A stretch of DNA of 64,000 nucleotides from positions 36,271,520 through 36,335,519 of the forward strand of contig OY987329.1 of assembly GCA_963920685.1 (NCBI GenBank), given 5' to 3'. Source of the stretch: Polydrusus tereticollis (taxonomy: Eukaryota > Arthropoda > Insecta > Coleoptera > Curculionidae). A program made the translations under genes and the position numbers. This document shows positions 19,855 through 29,964 of this stretch, piece after piece. The notes beneath the pieces are model-generated. The model did no database searches. It was not told where the DNA came from and saw only the letters and a list, made by a program, of their open reading frames with translations. Position 1 is the stretch's first letter. Every line of letters starts with the position of its first letter.

Positions 19855-20054
19855 NNNNNNNNNNNNNNNNNNNNNNNNNNNNNNNNNNNNNNNNNNNNNN
19901 NNNNNNNNNNNNNNNNNNNNNNNNNNNNNNNNNNNNNNNNNNNNNNNNNNNNNNNNNNNNNNNNNNNNNNNNNNNNNNNNNNNNNNNNNNNNNNNNNNNN
20001 NNNNNNNNNNNNNNNNNNNNNNNNNNNNNNNNNNNNNNNNNNNNNNNNNNNNNN
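19855..20054. other. Assembly gap (200 N)
   Basis: Exactly 200 undetermined bases, a conventional placeholder length, so the true gap size is unknown. It removes the catalytic second half of the transposase copy that begins at 18712. Confidence 0.99.
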
Positions 20055-20422
20055 TACTTAATTATGTAACGATTGACCCCAAAAAAAACAGTTTAGTTAG
20101 ACTATTAGCCCAGATAAAGCCCACACGGGCTATTAGTTTAAAATATACAGACATGACATCGAATGTCCAACCGCTCCCAAAAAGCTCGTTCCACCTATAC
20201 CTATAAAATTACCTATAAAAAAATTTCCTCAAAATTTATGACCAACACTTTTTAACATATAGCCGCGCGCCAACCTTAGTAGATCACCCTGTATAGGTAT
20301 CTAGCAAGCTGAAAAGTAGGGGGGCCTGCCTATACTATTTATGTAGCAAATATTATTTTAATCATTCCTGAGTTTTAATAACTATTAAATGATAACCAGA
20401 AAAACATGAATATCTATACATA
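20055..20422. other. Non-coding flank after the gap
   Basis: No coding frame is supported. ATCACCCTGTATAGG at about 20282-20297 looks like the right end of a CAGGGTG-type mariner MITE. The sequence ends at the TA that starts the next transposon. Confidence 0.4.
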
Positions 20423-21783
20423 CAGTTGATGCCAAACAAAAACGATGCACGTCATCAATCAGCTGATAATTATTGTAAATCCGTAAGAAAATACGAGGAA
20501 ATTAAATTTGGACAAAAAGTATTAAAACTTTATGCGATATTAAAACTTACTACAAACTTAAAGTATTCTTCTTTACGAACCCACATTTAGTAAATATTTT
20601 GTTTATTTAAGCTTGTAAAAAATTAATGTAATTTGAATTTTATTGGCCGATAGTTGGCAACACACAAACTGTAAACGGTGCGGTGGCGCCAGCTCGTTCG
20701 TTGGTTTGGTTTGACGTTTCATGCAACTTAATTGTTCGTGGTTCCGTTGCGACTATTTTTTAACAAAAAACTCCAGATCCTTTCATAAATAGCAATAAAA
20801 ACTGTTCTATTAAGAGAAACAAAAGTGCACAAACATATCTCTGTCGATAACGTTGTTTACTATTTGTGAAAAATGCCGAAGATTTTAAATAATCGGTGCA
20901 AAGAGCTAATACCTTCTCTAAGAAGCTATTTTCAGGAAGAACTTAACAACAATGGCCTATTGTTACCCTTGACAGCAGTACAGAGAAGTAAATTTAAAGA
21001 GTATGTTAAGGTCTAGATATTTTTATTTCCACTTTACTAATCTTTAGCGTGTAGCAGCTGCCCTAAATTTGAATATATCCACTGTAAGCGCAATTTCAAC
21101 AACAGTTAAGGAAAATAAATTATTAGAATCACCTTAAAACAAACGTTCTAATTCAAAGAGAGTTGTTAATGTGTGAAGGTTGGATATAAGTTCTAGCCGT
21201 AACACTATTTATGAAATGTACGAAACAAGTAAGTTGAATTATTTAAAAATTATAATATTTTACATCGGTTATTCATAAGCTGTAACTTTTTTTTAAAACA
21301 TCATGTAACTTTGACAACTTTAAGTTAGAAATTAAAAGATAGAGAACAGGTTGATGGTTGTCTTAACTCCTTAAGAAGCCTCTTCGAGAAAATAGGCTTC
21401 GGATGGTAAAAAGATGAACTAAGGCTAGGGCTTATGGAACTTTCCCATGTAGCTTTCAAACGACTGGTATTTTTGGAAGAATATTAAAGAAAAAAAGCAT
21501 TCTTGTACCAATTCGTTTTCTTGGATGAAACATGGATTTTTCAGAATGGTACCATTGGCTGATCTTGGCAAGATGAATAAAAAGGATTATTAGATCTACT
21601 AAAGTTGATGGTAGAAAGTATTATGCAGAAAACAAATATATAAACTATGGGAAATTTTTGCATATATTCATCCTATGGGTAATTCTCTCACTCGGATATT
21701 TTGGTTACAAGCTGGCAACACTGTCGATAACTGACGTCACTCGAAGGGTATGACGTGCATCGGTTTTTGTTTTGCATCAACTA
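20423..21783. mobile_element. Sailor-like element copy 3
   Basis: The left end CAGTTGATGCCAAACAAAAA (from 20423) and the inverse of the right end (TAGTTGATGCAAAACAAAAA, to 21783) form an inverted pair of roughly 34 bases that continues through GATGCACGTCAT. TA flanks lie at 20421-20422 and 21784-21785. The element is 1.36 kb and carries one decayed transposase. A G/C-richer block at 20640-20760 precedes the gene. Confidence 0.75.
20873..21640 (+). pseudogene. Sailor-like transposase copy 3, decayed and truncated
   Basis: From ATG 20873 the reading is MPKILNNRCKELIPSLRSYF, then after shifts VAAALNLNISTVSAISTTV (helix-turn-helix), KRSNSKRVVNV, LFEKIGFGW, and QFVFLDETWIFQNGTIG with the first catalytic D. 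It stops being recognisable at about 21640, before the second D, so the catalytic half is deleted although the right terminal repeat is present. Several stops and frameshifts occur. It is a non-autonomous remnant. Confidence 0.7.
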
Positions 21784-23643
21784 TACATAGGTATCTACGT
21801 TAAAAAAAAACTTTGCCTAAACTTAAACACACTAAGAATCCTTAAAATCTTTACAAATTATTAAAGTAACATCGCTATAGTGTTTTATTTTAAACCTGGA
21901 AACTTTGAACTACCAAAACCCCTTATTGGGACATCCTGTATTATGTAAAATTTCGTATTTTATCAGAATTCGCCTTACTTCACCAATAAATTTTCATTTT
22001 TAAGTTTTTCGTTTATTTTTCGATTTTTATGTTGAATTTTGCTGAACTCCAATATAATTTAAGACACCCGATACACTAAAGTCACTTGAAAATGTTACGA
22101 AATATCTTAAATTTTCAAAAATATTTTTCGTTATTTTGCATCTATAATTACCCGTTTAAATTAACTAACCCAAACCAAGCAAGTAAAATAATTTATTTGT
22201 TTGAAGACTTTAGTACTTCGAGTTACGTTGTAAATAAAATAGTCAGATATTTCCAGCATTGCAATCATCGAATTTTAACGTTTGAAGAAATAATTACACA
22301 AAATAACTTACCCTAAAATTCACTACAGGCGGAAAATACGTTTGTCCTGTAGATAATCCAAATAGGTATAGGTATCTGAAAAGAAAGCAAAAAAAGTTGA
22401 GAAATGCAAACATTCATTTACACAGCTGACAGTTCTTAATGGTAACTAACCTGAACTAACTTTAACTATATTTTTTTTTTTTTGAAAAACATTTATTAGT
22501 TTTAAATACATTGTTTACAAACTTAATATATATTCTATTCCTAAATCAGTGTTAGAACACTGGTATTAAGGAAAATTAAGAAACTTAATATTACGTATAC
22601 TACAGTGACCTCAGGGAACATTCCTCACTCTTTCACAATGATTTTTCGATCAGCTCACCCGCACCCGCCAAAGATTTTGTGGTTTAAGTAGAAAGGCATT
22701 TGAAGTGTTTCTGCTCTACTGACTTGTTGTATACATATAATACTAACTAAAAGTATGAAAACCAACTTTTTAAAACATTATTCGTTGCTCCTGCATCATA
22801 TTAAACAAACGCATAGTAATGCAAACAATACTACGCTCCGCTTCTCTGCCATTATCAATTCAACAAAACAAGTGCACATCGAAGGCGACGCGACGTTGCG
22901 ATGTTTTTGTTTGATTGTTTTGCATCGCAGGGTGCCACAAGTCCGTAAACCGCACGAGATGGATTCTACTCCAAGGCCAACGCGATGCTAGATTTTAGCG
23001 AGCGGTTCCAAGAAAGCAACGAGGGGGGAGTGTGCAATGTTGCGTCGGCGCGTGGCAAGAGCGCTCGTAATACTAATGAAATTAACATAAAACAGCTTTT
23101 TAAGGGATGTCTGAATTGGACCAAAAATCAAGCAAAACTAAGGCCAGCCAAAGCCAATTAACTGAAATGGGTATAGTTTAACTAAATTTAATTAAAACAA
23201 CAAAAAAACAGTATGCAAAATGGCATGACCCTTACCAACCTACAAAGCACTTCGTCGCAAACGATCATGGCGCCGCATTTTTGGGGTACCTATTAAGGTA
23301 GAAAAATCAGACACACCACAAGTTTTTATTGAAAAATGATTTATTTTTATTGGTTAATTTCATGGAAAACAATACGAATATTCGATATGTTTATGAAGCG
23401 CTTACAATCCTCAAATTTTATATTAGAAACCATGTTCGAACTGATTTTTTTTAAACCTCACATAAATAATAAGAATTAACAGTTCAAAAACCACATGTTT
23501 TGGCACCGATGGCTATAAAAAGCGATACTAACACATATTAATGCACGGTATTAAGGCAAAGGGTAACCCAACTAATAAGAGGCGAAAGCTTTGTCGGGTT
23601 CTTTAAAGTTGCATGTACCCAAATTCTATAATTTTTATATTCA
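21784..23643. other. Non-coding; one G/C-rich island
   Basis: A 76-codon frame at 22086-22316 has no recognisable domain. Between about 22870 and 23060 the sequence is richer in G/C and CpG than its surroundings (GGCGACGCGACGTTGCG and nearby), but I cannot assign it. TATTGGGACATCCTGTATTA at about 21925 resembles one end of a mariner-type MITE. No gene is supported. Confidence 0.35.
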
Positions 23644-24200
23644 GGTATGCCCTAAAGGGTTTCAGTCAGTCACTTCTTGGAATTAAACCTTTCCTGTCGC
23701 ATACAATTAAAAAACGTCTTTAAGAAGAACTGGCACATCCCCAATCGTTGGACTAGGACAGCATACCAATAGACCTCATAAGCTCGCTCAACAAACCCGT
23801 GAATTGTTGACCAAATTTTTTGGTTCCTTAAAAGGACGCAAACCACACTACAGAAATTTTATTGGTTTCATGAAAAGAAGAGACGTGCTAAAAGAGAGAA
23901 GCCTAGCAATCATCAACCACTGAGGCTATTGCTATAGACCTCGGGAAAAAACACCAAACATAACCTAGGTTAAGGTGTATTTCTGAAGACAGTTCTCATT
24001 CTACATCTTCAAGGTACATATTTTATCAAACGATTCATCAATCATCATCAAGGGGTCAGAAGACGTGGCCTCAATGCTTCACCTTCATAATTTCTTCATC
24101 AACCACCTGCATCAGTTGAAAAACTTTACGTATTCGCTGACTCATGTGGAGGACAAAATAAAAATCATACCATCAATTAAGAAGAATTAAAACGGTTGTA
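23644..24200 (+). pseudogene. Unrecognised multicopy family with GGQN motif, first part
   Basis: After an AG acceptor-like site at 23643 the frame reads VCPKGFQSV, later NRPHKLAQQTRELLTKFFGS and LKGRKPHYRNF, and finally KLYVFADSCGGQNKNHT near 24120-24165. This order of motifs is familiar from numerous uncharacterised insect proteins that I believe are spread by repeats, but I cannot name the family. The D-x-C-GGQN block suggests a metal-binding active site, which is inference. Frameshifts separate the pieces. Coding continues after a 1.2 kb inserted repeat, at 25434. Confidence 0.5.
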
Positions 24201-24240
24201 ACGTTATTACTTTCAGGTATGTTCTAATTATCTTATTGTG

Positions 24241-25431
24241 TGTCGTAGAACCGCAAGTCCATGATTCTACGTCCTTGCGCGAAACCGCTCATTTTCGGTA
24301 GTTTCACGGAAAACCGTCATCTGTGTCGTTCGGTCAAATAATACTCTGCACACTGGTCAGACTTTAGCCTTTGTGAAAAAAATAAGGAAATCTCTTTCCA
24401 TCTCTGGGTTTTCCACACCTAATCCTTATTGGGCGAGCTTAAACGTAATTATAGATGATCCATATTTATGCGATTTTTGCCACATAACCTTAAACTACAT
24501 GCACTTTTGTAGATCAGTCTCGCAACCACATTGCAGTTCTTCTTTTTACCACTTTGCCGTTTTTCACTTGCCGCTTGCCCTCTCTGCAATTTGTATGGTC
24601 AAACAGATTGAATCCTTGAGTTTCCGGTCTGTTTCTTTGAGGCATTTGTGAGTCTATTTAAGGGCCTACGTTACTAAGCAGCAGCAAGGGGCCATCCCTT
24701 AAGGGAACCAGCTAACCCCAGGAGGACCCTGCTGATAAGTATACCTTCTTTTTAATTTAAACTGCAAATATCCAGTTGATCTTGATACTTTTTATTATGT
24801 TTACAGCCAAATGTAATTTCTTGCGTACCTACAACTAAGTAAATTCCTTTTTGTTCGAGTCGAAGCCATAAGCTATTTTTTTCATTGATTCAAGTATTTG
24901 GAGGATATATTTACCTTATTAATCCCAGTTATTCAGATATAAAAAGCGATATGTAAAAGAGTTGTAAAAGAGTTGCAACTTTTGCGCTGTTATAATGAGC
25001 CAAACTCATACTTTTACTAATGTTATCTGATTTGGTTAAACAACTGACTACAGTTTTATCAGATGTTAATTTAAGAATTGGTAATTTGCCATTTAAAATC
25101 ATCTCTTTACATTGATATCTACTTTTCTTTGGCACTGTGTGTGGGCCCCATGGCTTCACTCACAGGAAATTGGTGTTGTTGTGACAGGTTAGAGCTAACA
25201 GCAGCTGTGGGTGGCGCTCAAAATTCAATAATATATCTTGGCTTGCACAACAACATCCTTTGGGGACCATACCCGTACACATTGTTGTTTTACTGGCAAG
25301 GACCGTTTATAAAAGAACCACCCCGGGTACAATTGCCACGAGCTTCAGCTAGCTGAGGTAGATGGTGACTTTAAACTTTATTTAATATTAAAATTACCAA
25401 CAGTTTTCATTTTGTTACTTATAAGGTTATA
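24241..25431. repeat. 1.2 kb dispersed repeat, copy 1
   Basis: Starts TGTCGTAGAACCGCAAGTCC and ends CTTATAAGGTTATA. The same blocks occur in the same order at 60073-60963: CCATCCCTTAAGGGAACCAG followed by CTAACCCCAGGAGGAC, TTTCTTGCGTACCTACAACTAA, and GCTAGCTGAGGTA. It interrupts the GGQN family gene. No coding region or terminal inverted repeat is evident, so it could be a solo LTR or a non-autonomous element; the class is undetermined. Confidence 0.75.
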
Positions 25432-25433
25432 CG

Positions 25434-25760
25434 GTGCCAATTACTTATCCAGTGCGCGGTCATTCGTTCATGGAGCCGGATAAAAATATGGGATTGATCC
25501 TTAAGATTGCAAGGGTTGAATCCCTTGACGCCTGGAGAGAAGTCATTGAAGCAGCCAGAATCAAACCGAGTCTGTTTCTTGCAGTCTTATTTAAACAAGA
25601 CATGTTTAAAAGTTGGGGGAATTTTTTGCCTTCTCCGTTATAGCTTCCTTTTGCTATTAGGCCAGTGAAACAACTGATTTTCTATCAGTCAAAACCTGAA
25701 ACCATTGACCCTAGGGAATCCTACAATACATGGTGTCAGCATTGGTTAAGGATCAATGAA
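25434..25760 (+). pseudogene. GGQN family gene, second part
   Basis: The frame reads TYPVRGHSFMEPDKNMGLI, then RVESLDAWREVIEAARIKPS, and after a shift PFAIRPVKQLIFYQSKP and SYNTWCQHWL. The RGHSFMEPDKNMG segment is the block that follows the GGQN motif in the related proteins I recall, so it belongs to the gene beginning at 23644 and was separated from it by the 1.2 kb repeat. It ends in frameshifted sequence at about 25760. Confidence 0.5.
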
Positions 25761-26718
25761 AGAATCAACGAAAAGAGTCTATTCCTCTGTCCAAAGAAAA
25801 ATGTACGAACCTCTTATGTTCTACATTCTTATGAGGTTCTGTAAAGATGAGGGATCTAATCATAAAATTGATACAAAAAAATGTATTACTAGTAAACGCA
25901 GAGACAAACACTTCTGCAAAATCTATTTTTATCAATGTGATATTAACGAGCAACTTTTAGAACAAATGACAGAAACGAACAAATAAATGATATAGTAGAA
26001 CATTTTTTTATTACATATAACTGTCAATCAAAAACACATAGAGGCAGAGACGACGTCATTGCAGAAATGATTTTTATTTTTCTTATTTTTAAATCTTCAC
26101 ACTTTTCAGCTTCTGTTGCCGCACGTACAGATCATATACAAGTTCTTATCTGCACCTGCCTAGCTGTAAGTTCTTACCCCGTTTCTAAAACTATTGCTTA
26201 TCAACTCTCAAAAATTTTAGATAAGCGCTCCATAAACTTATCGAATTGTAAATATAAACATCCCCTTGTTTTAAACCGAACTTAACCAATAAAATTAAAC
26301 CACTTTCAATTTCAATAGCGTCTGGATTTCCACTTAAAAACTAAAAAAGCAAATGGCATCTCGCCCTAATACGGGTATTTAATATTTTGCAAACTGTTTT
26401 TGTTTTAATGGATTTTCAATTATAGTACGCCATGCAAAAATGGTGTTTTGCTTATTAAATATTAACGCTATTTTTTATTTTATTTTCCCGCTGTGCTTCT
26501 TTAGCCGTAAATTGCGGCAACAATGTACGGAGAAGAAAAATATCAAAACGAAAAACAGATAATGCTTCAGACGTCTGCCGACAAGCAGGAGGCATATAAA
26601 GTAATGAAAATGGTTAAAGAAAAATTGATACGAGTATCATCAGTATCAACCAATAACGTTTAATGAAAACGTATCTAGCGTATAAACAAGAACCCATTAT
26701 TAGTTATTTACCTAACAA
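25761..26718. other. Non-coding or unrecognised
   Basis: A 76-codon frame at 25756-25986 and a 45-codon frame at 26524-26661 (starting MYGEEKYQNEKQIML) have no recognisable domains. The second, rich in K, E and Q, could be an exon remnant, but there is no supporting context. Nothing else is supported. Confidence 0.3.
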
Positions 26719-26819
26719 GTGCGGAAAGTGGTCCTTTACCGCACGCGACGGCAGTTGCACGAACGACGCGAAGCGGAGTTCGGGCAAGCCGTTAAGGGCG
26801 GTAAAGACACTTTACGCAC
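26719..26819. repeat. Two outlying GTGCGG palindromes near the Crypton
   Basis: At 26719-26744 arms GTGCGGAAAG and CTTTACCGCAC face each other; at 26798-26819 the sequence is GCGGTAAAG, AC, then CTTTACGC. Between them is a G/C-rich stretch with CGCGACGG and CGACGCGAAGCGG. They resemble the palindromes at 26996-27048 and 28780-28867 but are less regular and lie outside the paired arrays. Confidence 0.65.
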
Positions 26820-26995
26820 GTGGTAGGTACACAATTTTTCCTTCGAGCAATAATATTTGGAACAAAAATCAAATTTAAAAGAAAAAATTTATAAAAAGTA
26901 ACAAATATTAATTGTTAAAAGCTATAAATATTTTTATATTATGCATTGCGCGAATGCAAGTACATCAATTGCATTTTTTGAATAAAATTAATACA

Positions 26996-27048
26996 GTGCG
27001 GTAAAGAATCTTTACAGCACTGAGTGCGGTAAAGAATCTTTACCGCAC
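26996..27048. repeat. Left palindrome pair of the Crypton locus
   Basis: Two 25-base palindromes at 26996-27020 and 27024-27048, repeating with a period of 28 bases and separated by TGA. Each has arms GTGCGGTAAAG and CTTTACCGCAC around a centre AAT; the first has one changed base in its right arm (CAGCAC). Equal-armed sites with short centres are what tyrosine recombinases bind, but the centre here is shorter than the usual six to eight bases if the whole arms are counted. Confidence 0.8.
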
Positions 27049-27146
27049 CGGTAAAAAAAAGAAGTATATTACAAAATTAATACAAAAAGAAACAATATTT
27101 TTTAAAAATATTTATTACATACAAACATTATAATATAAAAATATAG

Positions 27147-28358
27147 CTAACGATAAATATTAAAATTAAATGTACAATTTGTAGCGCAATGCAAATTAAG
27201 TGCTGAGCGAGCTTGATTTTGTTCATCAGATGTAGTTGAGCAGTTTTTGTAAATTACAGAAGCGTTATTTTCTTGCGCCATGCATGGTACAGTAGATTGT
27301 TGTGACCTGAAAATTGCTAAAGGTGTAGGCGTTGGGTTGTTTCGTGTTGATAGACCAGGAGCATCCTCTAAAGTCTCTGTCACTGCTACTGACGTTGATG
27401 TTAAAGTTGAACACTGCTCAGTGCTTCTATTTGGGGTACTAAAGCTTTGCAGAATGTTTTGAGCAATCCTTTTTTTATTTTGCAAGGAATCTTCTATGTA
27501 CGACTCTGCTACAGAGGTGGATTTCCATCCACCGTGCCTCTTAATGTTTGTTATGTTGCTGCCAGATTCTGCAAGCATAGTTGCCGATGATCTTCTAAAG
27601 CAGTGCCCGGTATACATCTCTGGATTGGATAGATGTAAAAATCCAGCAATATTTGCTGGCATTTTTCCGATAGTGTTAATGCCCACGCATTGTTGTGAGC
27701 ATTTTCCAGCTTTATATTGTATAAAAAAACGTCTATGCGGGGTGGCACCAGGGCGCAAAGCTACATATTTTCTGAATAAGCCTAGGTAACTTATTCTTAT
27801 ATTTCCAGGATCGCAGACGACAAATTTTCGTGAAATATTTGTCTTTGTCGCCTTTATTGATACAACCAGCAAATCTTCTTTATCTTCAACGTCATCAACC
27901 GTTAATTTCATTAATTCTTCACGGCGACAGGCGCCTGCAATACCGAAAATGGCAGCTACCTTAATCATAAGGTAAACTTCATTGGGTGCTTCGATTAGAA
28001 ACTGCTCTGTCTGTTCTTTTTCCAAAACCTTGGATTTTTTAGGCTTATAACCTACATTTAGTCGCTTTATGTATGACGTTAACTTATAGAATCTTTGAAT
28101 ATCAATGTTTTCCTTTACTTGTAACGTTAGTTTTAACATAGAAAACTTTGACCATAAGCTTGAAGGTGAATATTTTTTCGATATTTTATAAAAATATGCC
28201 AAAAGTACCTCTTCGTTAATTCCTGACGCTTTTTTTTCTTTGCACCATGTTTGTAATTGTTCATATTCTTTATTGTACCGGTCCTGGGACTTTTGTGGAA
28301 TTAAAGAGCCGATTGCTGCATTCGCTGCTTCAGATATTTCTTCATCGGAGCTCTCCAT
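27147..28358 (-). CDS. Crypton-type tyrosine recombinase, intact
   Basis: A 403-codon frame with no stops starts at the ATG at 28358 (MESSDEEISEA). An N-terminal SAM-like or core-binding part (QDRYNKEYEQLQTWCKEKKA through TSYIKRLNVGYKP, residues about 25-115) precedes the catalytic domain. Catalytic residues that can be read: R in GACRREEL (about residue 145), K in SIKATKTNISRK, then HCFRR (H-x-x-R, about residue 255), the HGGW segment, and Y in SVAESYIED (about residue 290). That is the full tyrosine recombinase set. The C-terminal 100 residues are Ser/Thr/Asn-rich and probably disordered. The family is multicopy in insects. Cryptons integrate by site-specific recombination, not by DDE chemistry. 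The intact frame and flanking palindromes suggest recent activity or selection. Confidence 0.85.
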   Translation of the reverse strand: MESSDEEISEAANAAIGSLIPQKSQDRYNKEYEQLQTWCKEKKASGINEEVLLAYFYKISKKYSPSSLWSKFSMLKLTLQVKENIDIQRFYKLTSYIKRLNVGYKPKKSKVLEKEQTEQFLIEAPNEVYLMIKVAAIFGIAGACRREELMKLTVDDVEDKEDLLVVSIKATKTNISRKFVVCDPGNIRISYLGLFRKYVALRPGATPHRRFFIQYKAGKCSQQCVGINTIGKMPANIAGFLHLSNPEMYTGHCFRRSSATMLAESGSNITNIKRHGGWKSTSVAESYIEDSLQNKKRIAQNILQSFSTPNRSTEQCSTLTSTSVAVTETLEDAPGLSTRNNPTPTPLAIFRSQQSTVPCMAQENNASVIYKNCSTTSDEQNQARSALNLHCATNCTFNFNIYR

Positions 28359-28779
28359 CTCTCAAGAATAAACGTTATACCACAGCTTTATATTAGAAAA
28401 TGAAAAATTTGAACCACGAAACACGCGAAATTAACTGAACTGTTTAGATGGTATCTACAGACGCGAAATATAATAATGAGTTGTTGCTATGGGAATACAA
28501 TGCAATGCAGTCGAGCAGATTTTGACTAATACCATCTAGATCAGACGTTTAATCAAATTCCTGTCATAAAAATTATGACATAAAATTATTTATAATATTT
28601 TAGGTACAGGGTGTTTCATTATATAAGTAGAGAAGAAACGTATAAAAGTATGAGACCAAAAATAGGTACCTAGTAAAAATATTCGTAATGATGTGATACT
28701 TATCGCCGTTAGTTGTGGTTAGCATCATAATGTAGTAAATTAAATAGAACATATTACGCATATAATAAAATTTATAAGA

Positions 28780-28867
28780 GTGCGGTAAAGAAATTTTACC
28801 GCACTGAGTGCGGTAAAGTACTACTTACGACACGAAAATGAGTGCTGTAAAGTGTACTTTACCGCAC
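28780..28867. repeat. Right palindrome cluster of the Crypton locus
   Basis: Three units: 28780-28804 (arms GTGCGGTAAAG and TTTTACCGCAC), 28808-28833 (left arm good, right arm degenerate: CTTACGACAC) and 28842-28867 (GTGCTGTAAAG, TGTA, CTTTACCGCAC). The first two are joined by TGA exactly as on the left side, so the two clusters are direct repeats of each other as well as internally palindromic. Confidence 0.8.
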
Positions 28868-29136
28868 GCGAGTAGGAAAAATATTATAACAACTAAGATA
28901 ACTAAAGCGCGGGAAGTAGGAAAAAATAAACTTATACAGGGTAAAGGAAATTAAAGTAGTACTTGTTATATTTCACAATTTACTCTCTCGTACTCGCCAA
29001 TTATTTTAAAACAATAATAGTCGATAGTTTTATGGGAATTATGAATGAATCGTTTCGTCTATTAGTTCTAATGTCTTTGCAGCATACCGACGTTAATTAG
29101 TACAGTCTTTACTTGTCAAGTTGTCAAGCTTTTCAA

Positions 29137-29360
29137 AATGAATTACACAAGTAGTGATAATGTGCAATAAGCATTTCGTCTATGGCCTGGCCATTGGTAA
29201 TTCCGAGGGTAATTCATTACCAGCCAGGCGTCTTTTTGAGGAAAAATACCCTAATAGTGTTATCCCGCATCATAAAACGATGTTTACCCGTCTCCATCAA
29301 CGTTTTAACCAAAACCAAACCACTGGAAACGGGCGACCCCGCACACACAGATAAAAAGGA
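29137..29360 (+). pseudogene. Mariner-superfamily transposase, N-terminal fragment
   Basis: The readable part is HFVYGLAIGNSEGNSLPARR, then LFEEKYPNSVIPHHKT and FTRLHQRFNQNQTTGNGRPR. This is the N-terminal paired helix-turn-helix region of the insect mariner group with the Y-P-N-R and LHQR motifs. The fragment ends in GRPRTHR and passes directly into a repeat shared with 46024-46180. No catalytic domain follows. Confidence 0.65.
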
Positions 29361-29500
29361 TATCTTAATGTAAAGTAAAACGAATTTAAAACAAGGCCGC
29401 CATGTATTTCAATATGTCCAAATGAATATTTCCTTGACAAGGGTCAGCTACATCCTTGGAAACAATTTTCGTAATTATCTTACCGGAAAGAAACTTTCAC
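29343..29500. repeat. Dispersed 160-base repeat, copy 1
   Basis: From CACAGATAAAAAGGATATC to GGAAAGAAACTTT, matched in inverted orientation at 46024-46180 with a few changes, including ACAAGGCCGCCAT and CCAAATGAATATTTCCTTG. In both places it lies close to mariner-type sequence. No coding function is recognised. Confidence 0.7.
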
Positions 29501-29964
29501 TAAAACTAAGATAACAGATTTAAACCATTTCAAGCACAGCCTTGCGTTAAGTTCATTCACTACCTTAAAATAAGGCTAGTTATTTTTTAGTAGATATCTT
29601 AAAGAATCAATCCTTCAAATAAAATCTATATATTATACTGCTCCTAGAGATCCTTGAATTGAATTTAAATTCGAATGTAGGTATTATAACGGGGTATTTC
29701 CACTTAATCCTAAAAAATGTTGGGGGAAAAAGTTTAAATTTACTCCAATAAATATTACTAAAAATTAAGTTTTTAAATATTTATATTAAAGTTAACCTGT
29801 GAATAGTGGGAATCATTGGACAATTCCTGCCAAAATAGCAAATACTGCTCCTATTGATAAGACGTACTGAAAATGGGCTACTACTAACAAGTATTTATTT
29901 ATTTCTGTCAAGTATATGTGTCTTTGCTTCAAGGACACAAGGCTTTGTTATTGCTTTGACAAAA
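29501..29964. other. No feature seen
   Basis: AT-rich sequence between a short repeat and a jockey-like LINE. No supported frame or repeat ends. Confidence 0.3.

Larger units (their letters stand above)
26996..28867. mobile_element. Crypton element with palindromic borders
   Basis: The recombinase gene is centred between two clusters of short palindromes. Each cluster begins with the direct arrangement palindrome, TGA, palindrome. Cryptons move with a tyrosine recombinase, generally without long terminal inverted repeats. I take the palindrome clusters as borders because they are the only sequence shared by both sides of the gene; the true ends could lie further out and are not proven. Confidence 0.6.

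Noticed and set aside
19685..20206. A single long frame crossing the N gap
   Set aside because: The gap length is arbitrary, so the joined frame is an artefact; only the part before 19855 is supported.
25505..25530. tRNA B-box-like GGGTTGAATCCC, suggesting a tRNA or SINE
   Set aside because: No A box or cloverleaf fits around it, and it lies in the coding frame of the GGQN family gene.
26996..27048. CRISPR-like short repeats with regular spacing
   Set aside because: Only two units per cluster, a TGA spacer, strongly palindromic, in a eukaryotic setting; not a CRISPR array.
27280..27789. Plus-strand open frames over the Crypton gene
   Set aside because: They are antisense to the intact recombinase frame, which has clear catalytic motifs.
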